This document shows positions 24,464 to 25,643 of a stretch of 25,643 bases of DNA, piece by piece. Both the position numbers and the translations under genes were made by a program. The notes under the pieces were generated by a model that saw nothing but the letters and a program-made list of their open reading frames with translations, made no database searches and had not been told where the DNA came from. Numbering within the stretch: the stretch's first letter is position 1; every line of letters starts with the position of its first letter. The stretch comes from SZUA-254 sp964596065 (GTDB lineage: Bacteria > Bacteroidota > Ignavibacteria > UBA10030 > SZUA-254): NCBI GenBank assembly GCA_964596065.1, contig CAZQSM010000031.1, positions 1 through 25,643 on the forward strand, given 5' to 3'.

Positions 24464-24822
24464 CAACCCGGCGTTTCCGCCCGCGGAGACTCCGGTGCCG
24501 CGTCCCCGGCGGTTGTTCGCGCGCCTAGAACGCGAGCCCCAGTGGTGACGGCGAGCGTGAGGCTGTGTCCTTTCTGGATGTAGTGCGTCTCGCCGAGGAC
24601 GCTCACGACGGGCGTATTCAATAACCCCCCGAAAAGACCGACATCCCATCCCCACCGGTGCTCCGCGGGGAGGTTGTGGGATGTTGCGTATCGTGATATT
24701 ACCACTCCCGGATAGCCGACGTCACGCCGATGGCAGCCATAGGAAGCCTTCAGTTCATGAGCGATGATATGGCAAACTTGTATCCGATGGTTGGTGAGAA
24801 TGATTGGAATATAAGTGTCATG
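24463..24822 (-). pseudogene. Fragment of a probable outer-membrane beta-barrel gene (PorT-like)
   Basis: The - strand frame open from 24822 to 24463 encodes a stretch with the look of FCB-group PorT-type barrels: HRWGWDVGLFGGLLN, then TPVVSVLGETHYIQKG, with alternating strand-like residues and the E-x-x-Y-x-Q-K-G ending of one hairpin. It has no signal peptide, no start with a ribosome binding site (only a GTG at 24705) and no barrel C-terminus. After ~24540 it turns into Ala/Arg/Thr-rich sequence unlike a barrel. It is therefore read as a decayed internal fragment downstream of the broken lipoprotein gene. Recognition is by eye only and the family name is tentative. A spurious open frame is the alternative, but the composition and pattern argue for real coding ancestry. 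Confidence 0.4.
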
Positions 24823-25533
24823 TCAGAGGAGCCTTCAAGGAAATGTTTCCCACCCGAAGTAAACTGAAACATCACAAACAGACTTTCCTCTGTCGTCAAC
24901 CGTTTATTCTTCACCCCCCCACACAAACTTTGGCCGCAATGTATCCAGGTGGTCATTGATCAGAATGATCTGAGAATCGATGCTATCGATATCGGGTGTA
25001 TAACAAGGCCAGTCACTATCGACGATCAACGGTTTGATGCCGGAGGGAGTGATGAGGACGGGTGCCTGACAAGGCCAGCTGGTGTTGTTGAGGGTTATTA
25101 AAAAGAGGAGGGAATCTACATCGGTAATATTTCAATAATATCGTTGATGCGAGGCGCTGAAACGTAATCCCTTTTTCCAGTCGTAGAGCAGTCCGGTACT
25201 CGCCTTGAGTAGCGCGTCATACTCCTTCCCGAACTTGATCGAGTCGATCATTGTCGTGTCTCTCAATTGATTCATCCGCGCGATGGCCGCAAGTACCCGC
25301 GGCACATAAGGAGTCACAATCACCTTAATATTATTCCGTTGATCATAGAGATTATGAGCCATTCCGGATATGAGGACAGTGATACAATCCCGATTCGTCC
25401 AACTGCCCGGCGACGTTACAACCAGCTCATCGCTCCCCGCGAAACAACCGGAAACGGAGCTCAGGGCAATGCAGCCGCAAAATAACGCAACGTAGTGTCT
25501 CACTCTGGCGGCGAAGCACGGAGCGGCCATCAT
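24750..25533 (-). pseudogene. Hypothetical lipoprotein gene broken by a stop codon and a frameshift
   Basis: The intact 5' part, 25533-25132, encodes 133 residues with a lipoprotein signal: VALFCGCIALSSVSGC, lipobox VSGC with Cys30. A GTG at 25503 would give a tighter signal peptide starting MRHYVALF. A TGA stops it at 25132. Directly after that stop the same frame stays open for 75 more codons, down to TAA at 24904, and reads like protein (DVDSLLFLITLNN, two WPC motifs in SWPCQAP and DWPCYTP, HLDTLRPKFVW). At a G7 run (24914-24920 on the + strand as C7) a shift of one base carries on into VKNKRLTTEESLFVMFQF and ends at a TGA at 24750. All three pieces fit one ~260-residue lipoprotein. Two lesions suggest a pseudogene, or a sequencing error at the G-run plus one substitution. 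Function is unknown. If the stop is genuine, the 133-residue form may still be expressed. Confidence 0.5.
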
Positions 25534-25643
25534 CGGGCTGCGTCATCGGGGAAACAAATACGCCGGTGGTTTGGTCCTCGCCTGCAGCCGTAGTGCGAGT
25601 GCCCGGCAACGAGCGAGTCCAGCCTGATTTTACAGTTGATAGC
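25534..25643. other. Sequence upstream of the broken lipoprotein gene
   Basis: The last 110 bases lie 5' to the - strand lipoprotein gene. I see no convincing promoter, tRNA or repeat; the short open frames here overlap the lipoprotein start in other frames and have no supporting features. Confidence 0.3.

Noticed and set aside
24914..24920. Programmed frameshifting at the G7 run
   Set aside because: There is no upstream Shine-Dalgarno-like stimulator or downstream structure that I can see, and the same frame already has a nonsense codon upstream.
25132..25134. The lipoprotein TGA as a selenocysteine codon or programmed read-through
   Set aside because: No SECIS-like hairpin is apparent just downstream, and a second lesion at the G7 run points to decay or error rather than recoding.
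1..25643. CRISPR arrays, tRNA or rRNA genes, insertion sequences
   Set aside because: I looked for regularly spaced repeats, tRNA-like cloverleaf segments, rRNA sequence and transposase motifs and saw none in the intergenic spaces.

Overview
The window is GC-rich DNA (about two thirds G+C by eye) from a Gram-negative bacterium. LpxB and LpxK show that it makes lipid A, and the IspD, PlsY, GpsA, QueA, Smc and RecG sequences are ordinary bacterial housekeeping types. Short AT-rich islands in front of several genes carry sigma70-like boxes. A remnant that resembles PorT-type outer-membrane beta-barrels hints at the Bacteroidetes/Ignavibacteria/FCB side of the tree. That placement is inference; the phylum cannot be fixed from this sequence alone.

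Almost all genes lie on the + strand and are closely packed. From left to right: the 3' end of gatB (1-308) overlaps tpiA (305-1084). After an AT-rich gap comes a large secreted or membrane-anchored protein, in which a GH2 glycosidase-like ectodomain is fused to a six-helix membrane domain (1286-3913), followed at once by smc (3924-7487). A HAD phosphatase, an isoprenylcysteine/phospholipid methyltransferase-like membrane protein, lpxB, lpxK and a class I glutamine-amidotransferase-like hydrolase form a chain joined by 4-base overlaps or direct abutment (7528-11706). ppdK (11726-14491), queA (14544-15581) and ispD (15588-16307) follow closely. A second AT-rich promoter-like gap precedes plsY, gpsA and recG (16369-20319), which supply glycerol-3-phosphate and acylate it, and rescue replication forks.

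The most distinctive part is a four-gene operon at 20531-24444 behind its own strong-looking promoter. It encodes two diverged D-Ala-D-Ala-ligase-fold ATP-grasp enzymes that lack the Ddl substrate motifs, a small GNAT acetyltransferase and a KamA-type radical-SAM lysine 2,3-aminomutase. The aminomutase keeps the cysteine triad, the PLP lysine and the residues that bind lysine. Together these suggest a route that makes beta-lysine and then acetylates and/or ligates it, for example into an osmolyte-like acetyl-beta-lysine or a small beta-lysyl (pseudo)peptide. The product is not known from the sequence.

The last 1.2 kb (24445-25643) is different in character: lower GC, - strand and decayed. It holds a lipoprotein gene broken by an in-frame TGA and by a frameshift at a G7 run, and downstream of that an internal fragment of a probable outer-membrane beta-barrel gene.

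The second notable protein is the GH2-membrane fusion. Its general acid/base glutamate is kept, but the expected nucleophile glutamate is an arginine, which suggests a non-catalytic glycan-binding or sensing ectodomain.
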